Below are positions 11,255-23,789 of a stretch of DNA of 64,000 bases, piece after piece (position 1 is the first letter of the stretch; every line of letters starts with the position of its first letter). Below the pieces are notes generated by a model that did not search any database, had not been told where the DNA came from, and saw only the letters and a list, made by a program, of their open reading frames with translations. The DNA comes from Raphanus sativus. Its lineage: Eukaryota > Streptophyta > Magnoliopsida > Brassicales > Brassicaceae. The position numbers and the translations under genes are program-made. Where the stretch lies: the NCBI RefSeq assembly GCF_000801105.2, contig NC_079515.1, positions 1,178,001 through 1,242,000 of the forward strand. Reading direction: 5' to 3'.

Positions 11255-11480
11255 AACATTCCGAGCTGAAAACCAGCGCAAGTTGGCCTAGTGGTCTTAG
11301 AAAGCCAAAGACTCTAATACGGACCTTGATTCGATACGCGCTGGCCACGGAATGACTTAGGCCCCTTGAGGGTACAGACACAGGCTGATTCCAGATTCAG
11401 GGAGATTAGTCGGTTGGCCACGGTCGCCGGATCACCTCCCGATTATTCAAAAAAAAAAAAAAAAACATTCCGAGCTGAAA
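11255..11480 (+). mobile_element. tRNA-derived SINE with 17-base target duplication
   Basis: The body is 11272-11463. It starts with a tRNA-like region: an A-box-like GTTGGCCTAGTGGTC and a degenerate B-box-like TTGATTCGATA. It continues into a GC-rich body and ends in an A run. Direct repeats AACATTCCGAGCTGAAA flank it exactly at 11255-11271 and 11464-11480. The perfect duplication shows a fairly recent L1-style insertion by an RNA intermediate. It lies between the methionine synthase and ankyrin-RCC1 genes and disrupts neither. Confidence 0.9.
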
Positions 11481-13293
11481 GTCTGGAGTAGTGCATGGTA
11501 TTATATCTAACGCATTAATAATACAAATGATTCAATGAATGACTTAAATATAACTTTTCTTAAAAATCTCTATGACAATGTAAGATGTGATGGATTATCC
11601 ATGATGGATGACAAATAAGAGTGAGGGATCACTAATCAATGGATGGAATGAAGCTATTATCTTCATGAGAAAGGCAAAACTATTATGAATTTGCTTGATA
11701 CTATTTACAATGTTTTTTCTTAGGCCAGTAACTTCCCTTTCAGTTAGCAGGTTTCTCTCAGCTTCGTGACATGGACATATGGATGGCAGAGAGAAGACGT
11801 GAGGTCCAATAACTAAAGTCCACGTCATAAACCTTTGTCACGATAGCTGACGCGTCACGTTATACCTTTGATTTAGCCTTTCCTATGATTTAGCATCCGT
11901 AGAATTACTCTTTTACCATTTTATCCCTCAGAATTTTCAGAAAAAGAAAAAAGAGGTGGAAAGAACTCTATCGTCGGGTTCGGACACTTTTTATGACTGT
12001 GCGAACGACTTCTTCTCACTCAGACATGTCGCAACGTGTCGCCAGATGTCATCACTGAGAGCCTTTCTCTCGGGAGCAAACCTGTTTAGGTGGCTGGGAA
12101 GAGACGAGACATGGACTTCAATTCATCATCTCTCTCTCTCTACTAACTGTAAGGGCTTTAACGTCATTTAGTCCGGGTTAAATTACCGAATTACCCCCTC
12201 ACCTCTTTCCTCTACGGTTCATTCATTCAGAAAAACTCTTTTGTATTTACGGCCTCTGCTTGTTTCTCTAAGGAAGAGGGTATATTCTGTGTTTGATTCG
12301 CTTTTTACACATTGATTTTTTCACACAAGATTCCATTGTGCTCATTGATCCTCTCTTCCTCTGTTATAATAAATACATCTCTTTGCTGATCGATTTTCCT
12401 CTGTCTTGTTAAAAAAAACATCGGAGTCAGTTCGATTTCAGGTAAACAGAAATTAGTTTCTCCCCTCTTCTGTCTGATTAGTTTAAACTCAATGTCAGTT
12501 TATAAATTACAATAAAACAGCATCGAAATCGTTTTTTAAATCTTTGTCTGATGATGACTGATTGGAAAATGGGGAGATTTTTTTAATTTAAAGTCTTGAT
12601 TTTGAGTGATAGATTTCTTTTGTCTGTTTTAATGGGTAGAATTGTGAGTTTTTTTGTGATAGATGATTTGCGTTTGATCGAGTCTATCTGTTCTGTCATT
12701 CTCGATTTGTGTGCTTTCTCTAAGTTTATCTATGAATTAATAATGAGTTTCTCACCAAATGCTATCACTTTAAGACTGATAAGAGATCTAAGCTCAATGT
12801 TCCTTTGTGTTAGTTATCAAAGGTGCCATCTTTTCTCTGGATTTTGTATTGTTCTTCATTTTTTTTTTTTTGCTTTTTATGTCCAGTTTTTTCGTTAAGA
12901 TTTACACGTCTCTCTAGTGTTGTTTGAGTATATAGATTCTTTGCTTTGCGGTTGGTGCAAGTATTAGTCACTTGAAGCTGTGCTTAGATATGCCTATATT
13001 CAGAAAAGGAGCTATGCTTTCCGTAACTCTTTTTAACTTGTTTATTCTTTGTTGTTAATTTTAGAAATCCAAATATATTTATAACATTCTTCTAATTTTT
13101 TTTATGATCATTCAGGGACTTTTCTGCGCTCTTATGAAGTGATTGCGAAGATTTTAGCTCTAGCATGGCATTAAAGTCCGTAGAGGGAAATAACAAATCC
13201 TTTTGATTCTCCTTTTTGTTTAAGTTATTGAAAGAGTCTTACTCTCTGGAGGGGTACTTGTTCTAGACGTAACATTGTTACCGCCTAGAGATA
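11481..13293 (+). promoter_or_regulatory. Promoter region and 5'-UTR intron of the ankyrin-RCC1 gene
   Basis: No gene is visible in 11481-12200. A leader ends at a donor GTAAAC at 12442, and an acceptor TTCAG ends at 13115, giving a leader intron of about 670 bases before the start codon at 13294. The exact transcription start is not marked by a clear TATA box. Confidence 0.5.
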
Positions 13294-16200
13294 ATGGAAG
13301 TCTCAGTCTCTCCTCAAACCCATAAGACGAAGTTGCAGACTCCTCGTAAAAGCTCACTTTCAGGAGCTAAGAAAGATCTGTGGGTTGCTATACGGGAAGG
13401 GTCATTGGTTGATGTCGAATCAGCACTGAACGTACTGAAGAAGAGCGGTGGCATTCTGAATTTAAGGAACCCATGTGGTCTCACTCCTCTGCATGTTGCA
13501 GTCTGGAGAAACCACATTCCTATTGTTAGGAGACTGCTTGCTACTGGCGCTGATCCTGATGCTAGGGTTCGTCACCTACTCTCTCTGCTTGTGTCTTTGA
13601 AATTCAAAAAGTGCCATCAGTTGTACTTACTCCTCCTTTCTATTTGCTTCAGGATGGAGAATCTGGTTGGAGTAGTCTCCACAGAGCTTTGCATTTTGGG
13701 CATCTCGCGGTGGCTAGTGTACTAATTGACTCTGGTGCTTCTTTTACTCTAGAAGACATAAAGTCGAGAACACCCGTTGACTTGGTCTCAGGCCCAGTGG
13801 CTCAGGTCATTGGTGAGCAGCATAGTTCAGGTTACTAATCTCTTCTCAATCTTCACATTTATGGGAATACAGTAAATCTTTTCGTCACTCTTTTTCTTTG
13901 TTCTTCCTTGTCAGTGGCTACAGAGGTGTTCAGCTGGGGTAATGGTGCAAACTACCAACTTGGAACTGGCAATCAAGATGTTCAGAAGCTACCCGGCAGA
14001 GTTGATTCACTGCACGGTTGTTTTATTAAGTCTGTCTCTGCTGCAAAGTTCCATAGTGTTGCCATTAGTTCCCATGGAGAAGTCTACACTTGGGGTTTTG
14101 GAAGGGGAGGCCGCCTTGGACATCCTGAGTTTGACATTCACAGGTAATTCTCTTATATGGTGCCTTCACCACAAGGACTTTATTTACTTTCTTTCCTACA
14201 AAATTTTAATGATCCAAAATTGAGTTCCTGTTATGTTAACCGCAACTGAGTTTGATATTCTGTTTTTATTTATTTCAGTGGTCAAGCTGCAGTTATCACT
14301 CCCCGGAAGGTGATATCTGGTTTAGGAACTCGCAGAGTGAAGGCAGTTGCAGCAGCTAAGCACCATACTGTTATTGCTACTGAAACCGGAGACGTGTTAA
14401 CTTGGGGTTCCAATAGAGGTAAAGCATTTATTAAACTTTTTTTTTTTCAGTGAATGTCATCTCTAACTCAAGTTCTAGTCTTCTATCCTAGAGTCTGATG
14501 TTGTTTGTGTTGCTCATGTAGAGGGCCAACTTGGTTATACATCTGTGGATACTCAGGCAACACCCCGCAAAGTGACTTCGTTAAAGGCCAAGATTGTAGC
14601 TGTTTCTGCAGCAAACAAACATACCGCCGTAGTATCTGATTGCGGTGAGGTTTTCACTTGGGGATGCAACAAGGAAGGTCAGCTTGGTTATGGAACCTCC
14701 AACTCAGCATCAAACTATTTTCCCAGATTAGTTGATTACTTGAAAGGAAAAGTTTTCACCGCTATTTCATCTGCAAAATATCACACTCTCGTGTTGCGAG
14801 AAGACGGAGAGGTAAAAATTTCTGACTACTTGATGTTTGATGTTCATTGAATGTATATGATCTTTTGGATTAAACTGGATACAAAATTTATGTTTCTTTA
14901 GTATTTCTTTCTTTCTTCTGTAACCAGGTGTACACCTGGGGTCATCGGCTGGTGACTCCGAGACGTGTTGTTGTTTCCCGGAATCTAAAGAAAGCTGGGA
15001 ACACGCTATTGAATTTTCATCGAAGGAGACCTCTTAGAGTGACTGCAATAGCTGCAGGAATGGTACACAGCATGGCTCTAGCAGAAGATGGTGCATTGTT
15101 TTATTGGGTTTCTTCTGACTCCAGTCTTAAAAGCCAACAGGTTGGTATCAACCTTGTCTTTTAATTCTTTAAAACTAAATAAGAATCTAAAAAACATTTC
15201 CCCTGCAGTTGCATAGTCTGCAAGGGAAAACAGTTGTGAGCATTTCAGCTGGTAAATACTGGGCGTCTGCTGCTACTAGTACAGGTGAAGTTTACATGTG
15301 GGATGGGAAGACAGGTAAAGATGTGCCACCGTCTCCTTCTCGCATCCACAACTTGAAAAGAGCAACCACAGTTGCTGTTGGCGAAACACATCTTATGGTT
15401 GTGGCTTCTCTGTATCACCCTGCCTATGCTCCTGCTGCGCTTACCAATTATCTCACTGTGCAAGCGGATGAAACTAGGAGAGAACAACATGAAGAACTTG
15501 ACGAGGGTTTTATGTTTGATGATGTGGAGTCGGTTAGCGTCTTACCATCCGCGCAACATGATAATCCCAAGGAGCGGACAGCACCTAGTTTGAAAAGTTT
15601 ATGCGAGAAGGTGGCAGCGGAGTGTATAGTAGAGCCTCGAAATGCTATTCAACTGCTTGAAATTGCTGATTCACTTGGAGCTCATGACCTCAAGAAGTAC
15701 TGTGAGGTAATCCTAACCGTTCCTTTGTCAATAAACAAAGAGAAGTTTTGTTTTGTCTGATGATTACTTTACACTGTGTTCTTCCTGCAGGACCTTGTAA
15801 TCCGAAACCTTGACTTTATTCTGACCGTTGCTCCCCAAACAATTGCAAATACATCACCTGATGTTCTTGCCAATCTTGAGAAACTCCTAGATGACAGATC
15901 ATCTGAAGCATGGAGCTCCCGACCACTTCCAACACCAACAGCCACATTCCCTGTTGTTATAGATAGCGAAGAGGAGGAAAGCGAGAGCGACATCTTACGA
16001 ACTCGTGACAACCATGTGAAACACTTCTCCTGCATCACTGAAGGAGCCTCTTCCTTCTTGCAACCAGAGGATGAGCTGGCTCAACGTAATACCAAAGAAG
16101 TCCGGGCTCTGAGGAAGAAATTGCAACAGATTGAGATCCTTGAAGCAAAGCTAACAAGAGGACAAGCTCTTGATGATCAGCAAATAGCCAAACTTCAGAA

Positions 16201-17384
16201 GAAACTAAATATTGAAATTTCACTTGTGGAACTTGGAATCTCTGTTGAAGAGTCACCAGAGGCGAAATCATCGTCAGCTTCGCCACTAGATGGAAAGGCT
16301 AACAAGAAGGCTGATGGTTTAAGGAAAAAGAAGAAAAAGGGAAAACAGAGGTTTGCACAGGTTGAGAGTCTCCCTGAGTTTGGTGAAGTTAAAGTGGAAA
16401 TAGATACAATGCACAATAAAGAAACCGAGGAAGCCGCTGAAACTATCAAGCCAAAGGTGAGTTTCATTATCTTTCATATTTGTTCCGTCTGCATCTGTTG
16501 AATAATCGTTTGCTTCCTTAAATAGGAGGGCAATGCTATGTTGGATGTGACGATAGTTAGCGAGTTCACCAAAGAAGCAGACTTGAAGAAAGATAATCCA
16601 CCTGAATCACCGAGATGCAAGAAAGTTGCAGCGAAAGCAAACAAGAAGAAGAACAGAAAGGGAGGGCTGTCCATGTTCTTGACTGGCGCTCTTGACGATA
16701 ACCCTAAACCTGTTGTTGCTCCTCCTCCACCAAAGCCCAAGAACGAAGGTCCTGCATGGGGTGGTGCTGCTAAGGTGGTTTCAAAGGGGTACTCTTCTCT
16801 CCGAGATATTCAAGACGAACAAAGCAAGACTCCTCAGCCTCATGAGCCTGTTAGGACTGCTAAACTTCAGTTAGGGGATGAGTCTTGTGGTAAAACCGAA
16901 GGAAAGATACTGCTGAGTTCTTTCTTGACTTCGAAGCCGATTCCTGTGGAATCAACCAGGAGTTTGCAGCAATCTGATGTGGAGAGAGGAACTCCTCCTT
17001 GGGCTTCTTCTGCAACTCCTCCTCACGTTTCTCGACCTTCTCTCAGAGATATCCAGATGCAGCAGGTACGTTTACTCCTCTGTTTTGGCAAGACCTCTAT
17101 AGAAACAAACAAGATTGTTTTGTTGCTTATTTGTTTTTGTTTTGGGAGTCTAATGTTAGGTGAAGAAGCAACAGTCTCTGTCCCACAGTCCAAAGACAAA
17201 AACAGCAGGCTTCACCGTTGCAACAGGGCAAGGATCTCCATCAGATTCGCCTGGAGCTAACCGCTGGTTCAAACCAGAGGTCGATGCTCCATCATCAATC
17301 CGTTCTATCCAGGTCGAAGAGAAAGCCATGAAGGATTTGCGCCGCTTCTACAGCAGTGTGAAGGTAGTCAGGAACCAGAACTGA
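13294..17384 (+). CDS. Ankyrin repeat and RCC1-repeat protein, IBtk-like
   Basis: Ten exons encode about 1083 residues: 13294-13566, 13653-13830, 13915-14143, 14279-14418, 14522-14811, 14928-15140, 15209-15706, 15791-16456, 16526-17065, 17160-17384. The order is two N-terminal ankyrin repeats (GLTPLHVAVWRNH, GWSSLHRALHFGH), then RCC1 blades with the signature forms VFSWGNGANYQLG, VYTWGFGRGGRLG and LTWGSNREGQLGY, a BTB/BACK-like helical region around residues 590-660, an acidic serine patch, a Lys-rich stretch and the repeated short motif SLRDIQ (twice, then SIRSIQ). This architecture resembles animal inhibitor of Bruton kinase, a cullin-3 adaptor; a similar role here is inference. It matches At3g03790 in content and position. 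No break is seen. Confidence 0.9.
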
Positions 17385-18280
17385 CGTGAGTGATGACTGA
17401 ATGAGACATCATTACCTTTCTCAAACAGGTCTCGTTCTCAAAAGTGTTGTAGTTGTAGTTGTACTTGTACAGATGCTGTCTCGACTGTACATTGGGGTTC
17501 CCCTAAAGTCGTCAGTCATTTTCTCTCTTCTTTTTTCTTTCAAGTTGTTAGCCGTGAGAATGATGCTCATGTTGTTCATGCACATCACTGGTGTACCTGA
17601 AGCTCTTTATTAGTCTTCACAAACCATTTTAGATGTACTCTCGAAATAACAATAAAAAGCTTTGATATATCATGCTTTATAGAAGTGTGGTATTTTGCTT
17701 GATATGATCCTTTTTTTCCTTTTCGGTCAAGGCTTGATATGATCTATGAACTTGCGCCATTGCTAAAAATGTGAATTTAGGTTGCCTTGCGTGGCAAGAA
17801 AGGTGTGAGAGCAGATGCAGACATTCTCTGTGTTTGATTTAATTCTTCTTCACGTAAGAAAGATATAGTCCCAAAATAAGAGTTTGACTAATTATTTTAG
17901 TGATCTGTCATCAACAAGATTTACCAATTTTCTTTTGTTGTTAAAAAAACAACACTACATAAAATATCAAAAGAGATCTTTAACCATTGACCCTAACCTT
18001 ACGTTTCTAACTATCTCATTTTGGGCTCTGCTTTATAGGCTTATCTCTTCTTCTTCTCTTTAGATTATCTATCTTATCAATTGTGTCTAGGATTATCAAA
18101 GGAAACACAAAAAGAAAGAGAACTAGGGGGATCTGGGTTTATATGATAAAACCAGGTTTGTTTTTTCTTCTAATTAATTATAATTGTGGCCATTTATTGA
18201 ACTTTATCTGGAATTTTGGTTGATTGTTCAACAAATTTCTTTCTCCTATCTTATAGATCTCTAACCGAAGTTCTCCGACA
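17385..18280. other. Intergenic: 3' UTR of ankyrin-RCC1 gene and SYP131 leader
   Basis: It contains the 3' UTR of the upstream gene (an AATAAA-like AACAATAAAAAG near 17650), then AT-rich sequence. A leader intron for SYP131 is likely from GTTTGT at 18156 to TTATAG ending at 18256. No other gene is seen. Confidence 0.45.
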
Positions 18281-20318
18281 ATGAACGACCTCTTAAAGGT
18301 TTGTCTTTATCTTTTTCCTTCTCAACTTTTCTTCGTTTCCCTTTGGACATTACCGTGATCACCATGATCTCGTTTCCCCATGTAATTATTTTGCACTGAA
18401 ACCAAAAGTGAAAAATGTTTTTGATTATTACCTCTAACTTCGTTTTAGGAAAATAGATACTCGTAGGGCTTATTACTTGTGTCACAAGATTTGTCACGAT
18501 ATGACGTCTCTTTTGCTCGACAATCTTGATATTTATATGTCGGATTTTAACGGAAGATATGTGACGAGTGCTTTTTTATTGGACAGGGTTCTTCAGAGTT
18601 CTCGAGAGATCGATCTAATAGAAGCGATATTGAGTCAGGACATGGCCCCAATAACTCTGGAGATCTTGGACTCGCTGGTTTCTTCAATAAGGTAACCTTC
18701 TTATACCTCTTCTATGTCTGTGTCAAATGTTTATATGTGCATTGAGATCATATCAACTTTTCAGGTTCAAGAAATCGAGAAGCAATATGAGAAGCTCGAG
18801 AAGCATCTCAAGAAGCTTCAGGGGGCACACGAGGAGAGTAAAGCCGTCACTAAGGCTCCTGCAATGAAATGTAATCCAAAACCAGTTCGAGTTCTTAGAC
18901 TTACAAAAAAAAAGTTCTTGATTCAAGATGAAATGAAATTTGGTTTCTATATGTTTTTTTCTTTTCTTGTAGCAATCAAACAGAGGATGGAGAGAGATGT
19001 GGATGAAGTGGGAAGAATCTCTCGTTTCATCAAAGGAAAGATTGAAGAACTGGATAGGGAGGTTAGGCTTAGAGATGATTCATTATTGCCTCTCTTTCTC
19101 TGATCAGTTCTTCTTTGTTTAAGACCAGACTTGATTTCTACAGAATCTGGAGAACCGGAGTAAACCAGGTTGTGGTAAAGGAACTGGAGTAGACAGAACA
19201 AGAACAGCTACAACTATGTGAGTTTTGCTTCCCCTTCAAGCTTCTCTCTCTATATCTTATCTTCCTAATGAGTTTTCTTTAACCCCCCCCAGCGCGGTTA
19301 AAAAGAAGTTCAAGGACAAGATATCTGAATTCCAAGTAAGCTGGTTTCTGCAAATTCTCAAAAGCATAAGCTCTCTTAAGAAAGTAAGAAAGTTGTCATA
19401 AGCTTTTAATTTTATTCTCTGCAGACACTAAGACAAAATATTCACCAAGAATACAGAGAAGTTGTAGAGAGGCGTGTGTTTACAGGTTTTAAATTGAGAA
19501 TCCCTGTCTAAAGATTCAACTGTCTTATTAATGATCTTCTCCTAGCTAATTCATTTTTTTTTGATTCTTGAACAATGGTAGTGACTGGCCAACAAGCTGA
19601 TGAAGAGGCAAGGACTTAATAGTTTTAGATTTCAACTTAATCTATTAAATTCATGATAATCTGTTTTCGGATGTGTAGACGGTTGATCGATTGATTGAAA
19701 CCGGAGACAGTGAGCAGATTTTCCAAAAAGCAATCATGGAGCAAGGACGAGGTCAGGTTGGTAACTATGACGACTACCTATGCAACAAGACAACAGTTAC
19801 TTGTATCTCAAGTTACTTCATTTTCTGTCTCCGTGCATGCAGATAATGGACACACTGGCTGAGATTCAGGAACGCCATGACGCTGTCAGAGATCTAGAGA
19901 AGAAACTCCTTGACCTACAACAGGTAGACCTTGATCCGGTTTACCAAAATTTCTCAAAATGATTCACCTCTTTGGTTGGTTGGTAGGTGTTTCTTGATAT
20001 GGCCGTGCTGGTGGATGCACAGGGAGAGATGCTAGACAACATAGAGAACATGGTAAAACATTCTCTTACATTATCTTTTGATGAAACCCTGAGTTTATAT
20101 TTTCTTCAAAACCCTTCTTGCTCCTGTTTCTGCTCTGACAGGTCTCAAGCGCTGTGGACCATGTTCAATCCGGGAACAACCAGCTAACAAAGGCAATAAA
20201 GAAACAGAAAAGTTCGAGGAAATGGATGTGCATTGCCATCCTCATCCTTCTAATCATCATCATCATTACCCTTCTCTCTGTTCTCAAACCATGGACACAG
20301 AAACATGGTGGTGCTTAG
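18281..20318 (+). CDS. SYP131: Plasma-membrane syntaxin (Qa-SNARE), SYP131 type
   Basis: Twelve exons encode 307 residues, the usual length for this family: 18281-18298, 18587-18691, 18765-18870, 18973-19061, 19144-19217, 19293-19335, 19425-19485, 19582-19607, 19679-19756, 19843-19923, 19987-20052, 20142-20318. The N-terminal Habc bundle comes first, then the SNARE helix ([20 protein letters not shown] through [11 protein letters not shown]), then a tail anchor ([18 protein letters not shown]). It drives vesicle fusion at the plasma membrane; in Arabidopsis SYP131 is pollen-expressed. The intron after the 26-base exon 8 starts with GC (GAG|GCAAGG), a GC-AG intron. The second exon acceptor and the poly-C before exon 6 (CCCCCCCCAG) are also notable. 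Position matches At3g03800. Confidence 0.93.
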
Positions 20319-21300
20319 GGTTCTCTTCTCCCTGCCTTGCTTCTGAAGCTTTTGTATAAAACAGTTTAACATACACATGCATGTATCAATGCATCAAACA
20401 ACATCCTTCCACTGTCACTATCAAAATGATGTATTCTTTGGACAGATTCAATGAATGAATTAACTATCTAACAACTGCCAGAGGCTGAACATCATAGTCT
20501 TAACGAATATGAATATAGAGGGAATCAGGAGACGGTAAGTGAATAATAAAACTGTTGAAATTTACTTTTATCTTTCATATCTGTAGTGTATGTCAAAACA
20601 AATCCAGAAAGAAAAAAAACTATCCGAGGAAAAGAGACGCAAGAATCTGAATGAACCTTTATCAGATTTACAATGATGAGAAAAAGATACCCCCAGCTTC
20701 ACATTTGCTTCATGGGAAGACCTTAGAGAAGGATGAAGCATAACGGTCATCCTTCGCAGCATCAGTCAGTCATCCTTCGCTGCATCTTTTTTTCTTAAAA
20801 TGAACTCACACTGTAACTAACCGGCTCCGATTTCGGTTTACGATTCTCGGTTTAAGCTACATACCAATACCATAATCATATCATTGATATTTTGTTTTCG
20901 GTTCAGGACTTCGGTTCTATACAACCGATAGATCACAAACCTCGCGTCCAAGCCCAATTTGTTTTGCCGGTTCAATTAGTTTTCTCCATATATGCCGGAT
21001 GTTACTTTGATAAATCCACATGAGGTGGTGGTTTAGGTATAACCCCGGTTTCGGTATTTATTTGATCATGATTCTCTGCTTCAGTTGAAAAAAAATCTTC
21101 TGGATTTTTCTCTATTTATAACTGTTAATAATCTTAAGAGGACAAATATCTTTCTTCCAGATTTTGGCTTATAAGTTTTTTATATTAAATGTGTTAAATA
21201 ATCTATCAGTATTTATGTATATCTACATCAGATAATACATTATCTTATAGATTTTATTTCCACATAATTTGATAAGAAAATTAGCTAAATCAATACCATT
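20319..21300. other. Intergenic, no recognised gene
   Basis: It holds the SYP131 3' UTR and AT-rich DNA. Around 20820-21060 the words CGGTTC and TTCGGTT recur on both strands, as in many crucifer intergenic repeats, without a clear element boundary. Confidence 0.4.
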
Positions 21301-21320
21301 TTCATTCTATAAAATGGTTC
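21301..21320 (+). promoter_or_regulatory. TATA box of first secreted-peptide gene
   Basis: CTATAAAATGG lies at 21307-21317 in a block (about 21260-21345) that reappears upstream of two other cluster members at 23310-23390 and 25231-25325. The shared words are TTTGATAAGAAA, GACTAAATCA and CCCACAACA. The conservation suggests co-regulated tandem duplicates. Confidence 0.55.
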
Positions 21321-21360
21321 CCACAACACTGATCATAAACCATTATTTTCATCTCAAACG

Positions 21361-21693
21361 ATGGAAAAGATATCAATGAAGTTTGCTCTTGTTGTTTTCT
21401 TAGTTGTTGCTTCCGGTAAATTTTCATAATAAAATTTGCGTTTAAATCTTTTATCTTATATATTAGTCAAAAAAAATTATTAACAACAATAATAGTACTG
21501 TTTTGGTTTTGTAGTGGTGAGTATTGAGGCAACACGGTTATTAACCGAAGAAGCTATTGAAACTGTTTTGCATGGTGAATCTTTGCCGCATGTTGATGGT
21601 ATTCGATGCAAGAAAGGCTGTTATCTGGAATGTACTCCAATTCCTTTTATTGTAAGATGTTCTTGTGTGTGCAAAGAATCTGATCCTTTTTAA
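21361..21693 (+). CDS. Small secreted cysteine-rich peptide, cluster member 1
   Basis: Two exons (21361-21415, 21515-21693) encode 77 residues. A signal peptide (MEKISMKFALVVFLVVASVV) is split by the intron near its end, as in plant defensin-like genes. The mature part has an acidic linker (RLLTEEAIETVLHGESLPH) and six cysteines spaced C-x3-C-x3-C-x9-C-x-C-x-C. I do not recognise the named family. Signal, linker and gene structure are shared with three neighbours at 23451, 24502 and 25352. A secreted signalling or defence peptide is likely by analogy; the sequence does not show which. Confidence 0.72.
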
Positions 21694-22419
21694 TTGAATC
21701 CTCAAATAATAAGAACATGTGTTAATATTAATGAAAAATTGGGCCAGTTATGTTCAATCATGTTACTGGCGAATCTATGAGATTTATGTCATGGGTTACT
21801 TCTGGGCCTAAGTCGATCATAAAATAAATTCGGTCCTTCTTCTGATATCAGTGTTGTTTGATACCAAAGTATTAGTAACGATCGACATTCTTTCATATCT
21901 TCGACAACTTTCTCTCGCAAGTCAGACAGACAACTCTCCAATAAATCAAGCATAAATTTAGAGCTAACCGTTAGATGAACCTCAACCTGGTAGAATTGGA
22001 AAGAAAACCCACATATATATCTTGTATCCAAAAATGAGCTCAATCTCAAATAACTCCAAAATCACCAAAATATTCATAATGTACCTTCCAAAATCACCAA
22101 AGTATCCAGAACGTACCTTAATCTGAAAATGCTCTAAAACACACTTCAAACACATATAATAGACTCGATAAAAGACTTATACCATGGTATAAAATAGGTA
22201 AAATCTATGGTACATAAGTTCACTTCAAGGCGAGTTCAAAATCCTGAATACGATAGATGACAAAATATGATAAAAATCTGTTTTCATTAAGAAACTAAGC
22301 AGAAACCTTATGTTGTTCACCAACAAAACAAAAAATCTCTGGCACACAATCATATTTTTGTACATGACTACACAAGCACATGTAAGGAAATTGAAGAAAC
22401 TTAAAATGGTCTTCTTGAC

Positions 22420-23010
22420 TACAGCCATGCATGCATGTATTCTCTAACATGGGTGGAAAGAAAGAGTCTTTAAATGAAAGGTCCAACTGGTGACCATTTT
22501 AAAAATGAAAGGAACTACAAGGAAAATAATTCAAAAAAATGATATGGAATTAATTAGAAGGAAAATTGGTTCCATATCTAATTTAACATGGAATATATTT
22601 ACTCTATAATTCCTTATAAGAAAGGGAACGTGAAGGAATTACTAATTCCTACAAATAATTAAATTTCCTTCTAACTGGTGAAAAAGAAAAGAAATTGAGA
22701 GGAACATACAATTCCCTGATATTTTTTCCTTGAATAGGTGTCACCAGTTGGACCCGAAATGTAGCGGTCAAATGCAAAAGGTTTATTTATACAGTAAAAA
22801 ATTCAATAAATTAATATTAGAGAAATTAAAATATTTCATACAGCCATGCATGCACGTATTCTCTAACATGGGTAGAAAGAAAGAGAATCTTTAAATGGGA
22901 CGTAGCAGTCAATTACAAAAGGTTTTGTAGTAGTCAAATACAAAAGGTTTATTTATACAGTAAAAAACTCAATAAATTAATATTTGAGAAATTAATAAAT
23001 TTCAAATTGG
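22420..23010. repeat. Tandem duplication with one copy interrupted by a MITE
   Basis: Two copies of a unit share ACAGCCATGCATGC, TATTCTCTAACATGGGT and a later AAAGGTTTATTTATACAGTA. The first copy spans about 22421-22479 and resumes at 22755-22840. The second runs from 22840 to about 23010 without a break. The second copy therefore shows the empty site for the element at 22480-22754. Confidence 0.75.
22480..22754. mobile_element. MITE with terminal inverted repeats
   Basis: The left end GGTCCAACTGGTGACC and right end GGTGTCACCAGTTGGACC are inverted copies of each other. The 275-base interior is AT-rich and non-coding. The word AAATG occurs just outside each end (CTTTAAATG left, GAAATGTAGC right) and only once in the uninterrupted repeat copy, so it is the probable target duplication. 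The superfamily is not settled. Confidence 0.75.
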
Positions 23011-23450
23011 ATTAATGTAAACTATCATAATTTGATAAGATAATAAATAATAATTTTTTTGAAAAAACTTATGTAAATACATGATTTCAATGTAAATATT
23101 CATTAATGAATAGTATGCATATAGTTTATATATTATTTTTTGAACAAAACAAATTGGTAAAGAAATCAGTTTAGTCTTTATGTATATTAAAGTTTAAAAT
23201 CTTAAAATGAATTGGTCTTATGCATTTTTTAATTAAATTTGGTAAATAAATCAATTTAGTCTGCACGTATATTTATGAAATTTAAATAATACATATCTTG
23301 GTGATTTTCTTTCCATAATTTGATAAGAAAGTTGACTAAATCAATACAAGTTTCATCATATAAAATGGTTCCCACAACATTGGTCAGATAACCAGCTTTC
23401 AAAAAAAAACAATTGATCAAATACCAGTATTTTTCTCAACATCTAAAACA

Positions 23451-23789
23451 ATGGAAAAGATCTTATCAATGAAATTTGCCTTTCTTATTTTCTTATTTGT
23501 TACATCCGGTAAATTTTGTATTTCATATGTAACATAAAAGTTAAAACATACAAGTCACTTATCAGGTACCGGCAGCGGAGTTTTTTTTTTTGGCAAAAAA
23601 GTCACTTATCAGAAAGAAAAACATGCAAGTTTTTATTTATAACAACAAAAATGCTGGTTTAGTTTTGTAGTGATGAGTATTGAGCCAACAAGGTTATTAT
23701 CCGAAGAAGCTCTTGAAACTATGTTGCAGGGTAAATCTTTGCCGTATGGTGAAGAAAAATTTAATTTGTGTCCGAAATTACGAAGATAA
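23451..23789 (+). pseudogene. Small secreted peptide gene, cluster member 2 (degenerate)
   Basis: Two exons (23451-23508, 23671-23789) give 58 residues. The signal peptide (MEKILSMKFAFLIFLFVTSV) and the acidic linker (RLLSEEALETMLQGKSLP) are kept, but the cysteine-rich end is replaced by KFNLCPKLRR and a stop, leaving one cysteine. The promoter block shared with members 1 and 4 is present upstream. It is probably a non-functional duplicate, although a short secreted product could still be made. Confidence 0.6.

Noticed and set aside
11272..11345. tRNA-like sequence as a functional tRNA gene
   Set aside because: The cloverleaf cannot be completed. The A tail and flanking duplication show it is the head of a SINE.
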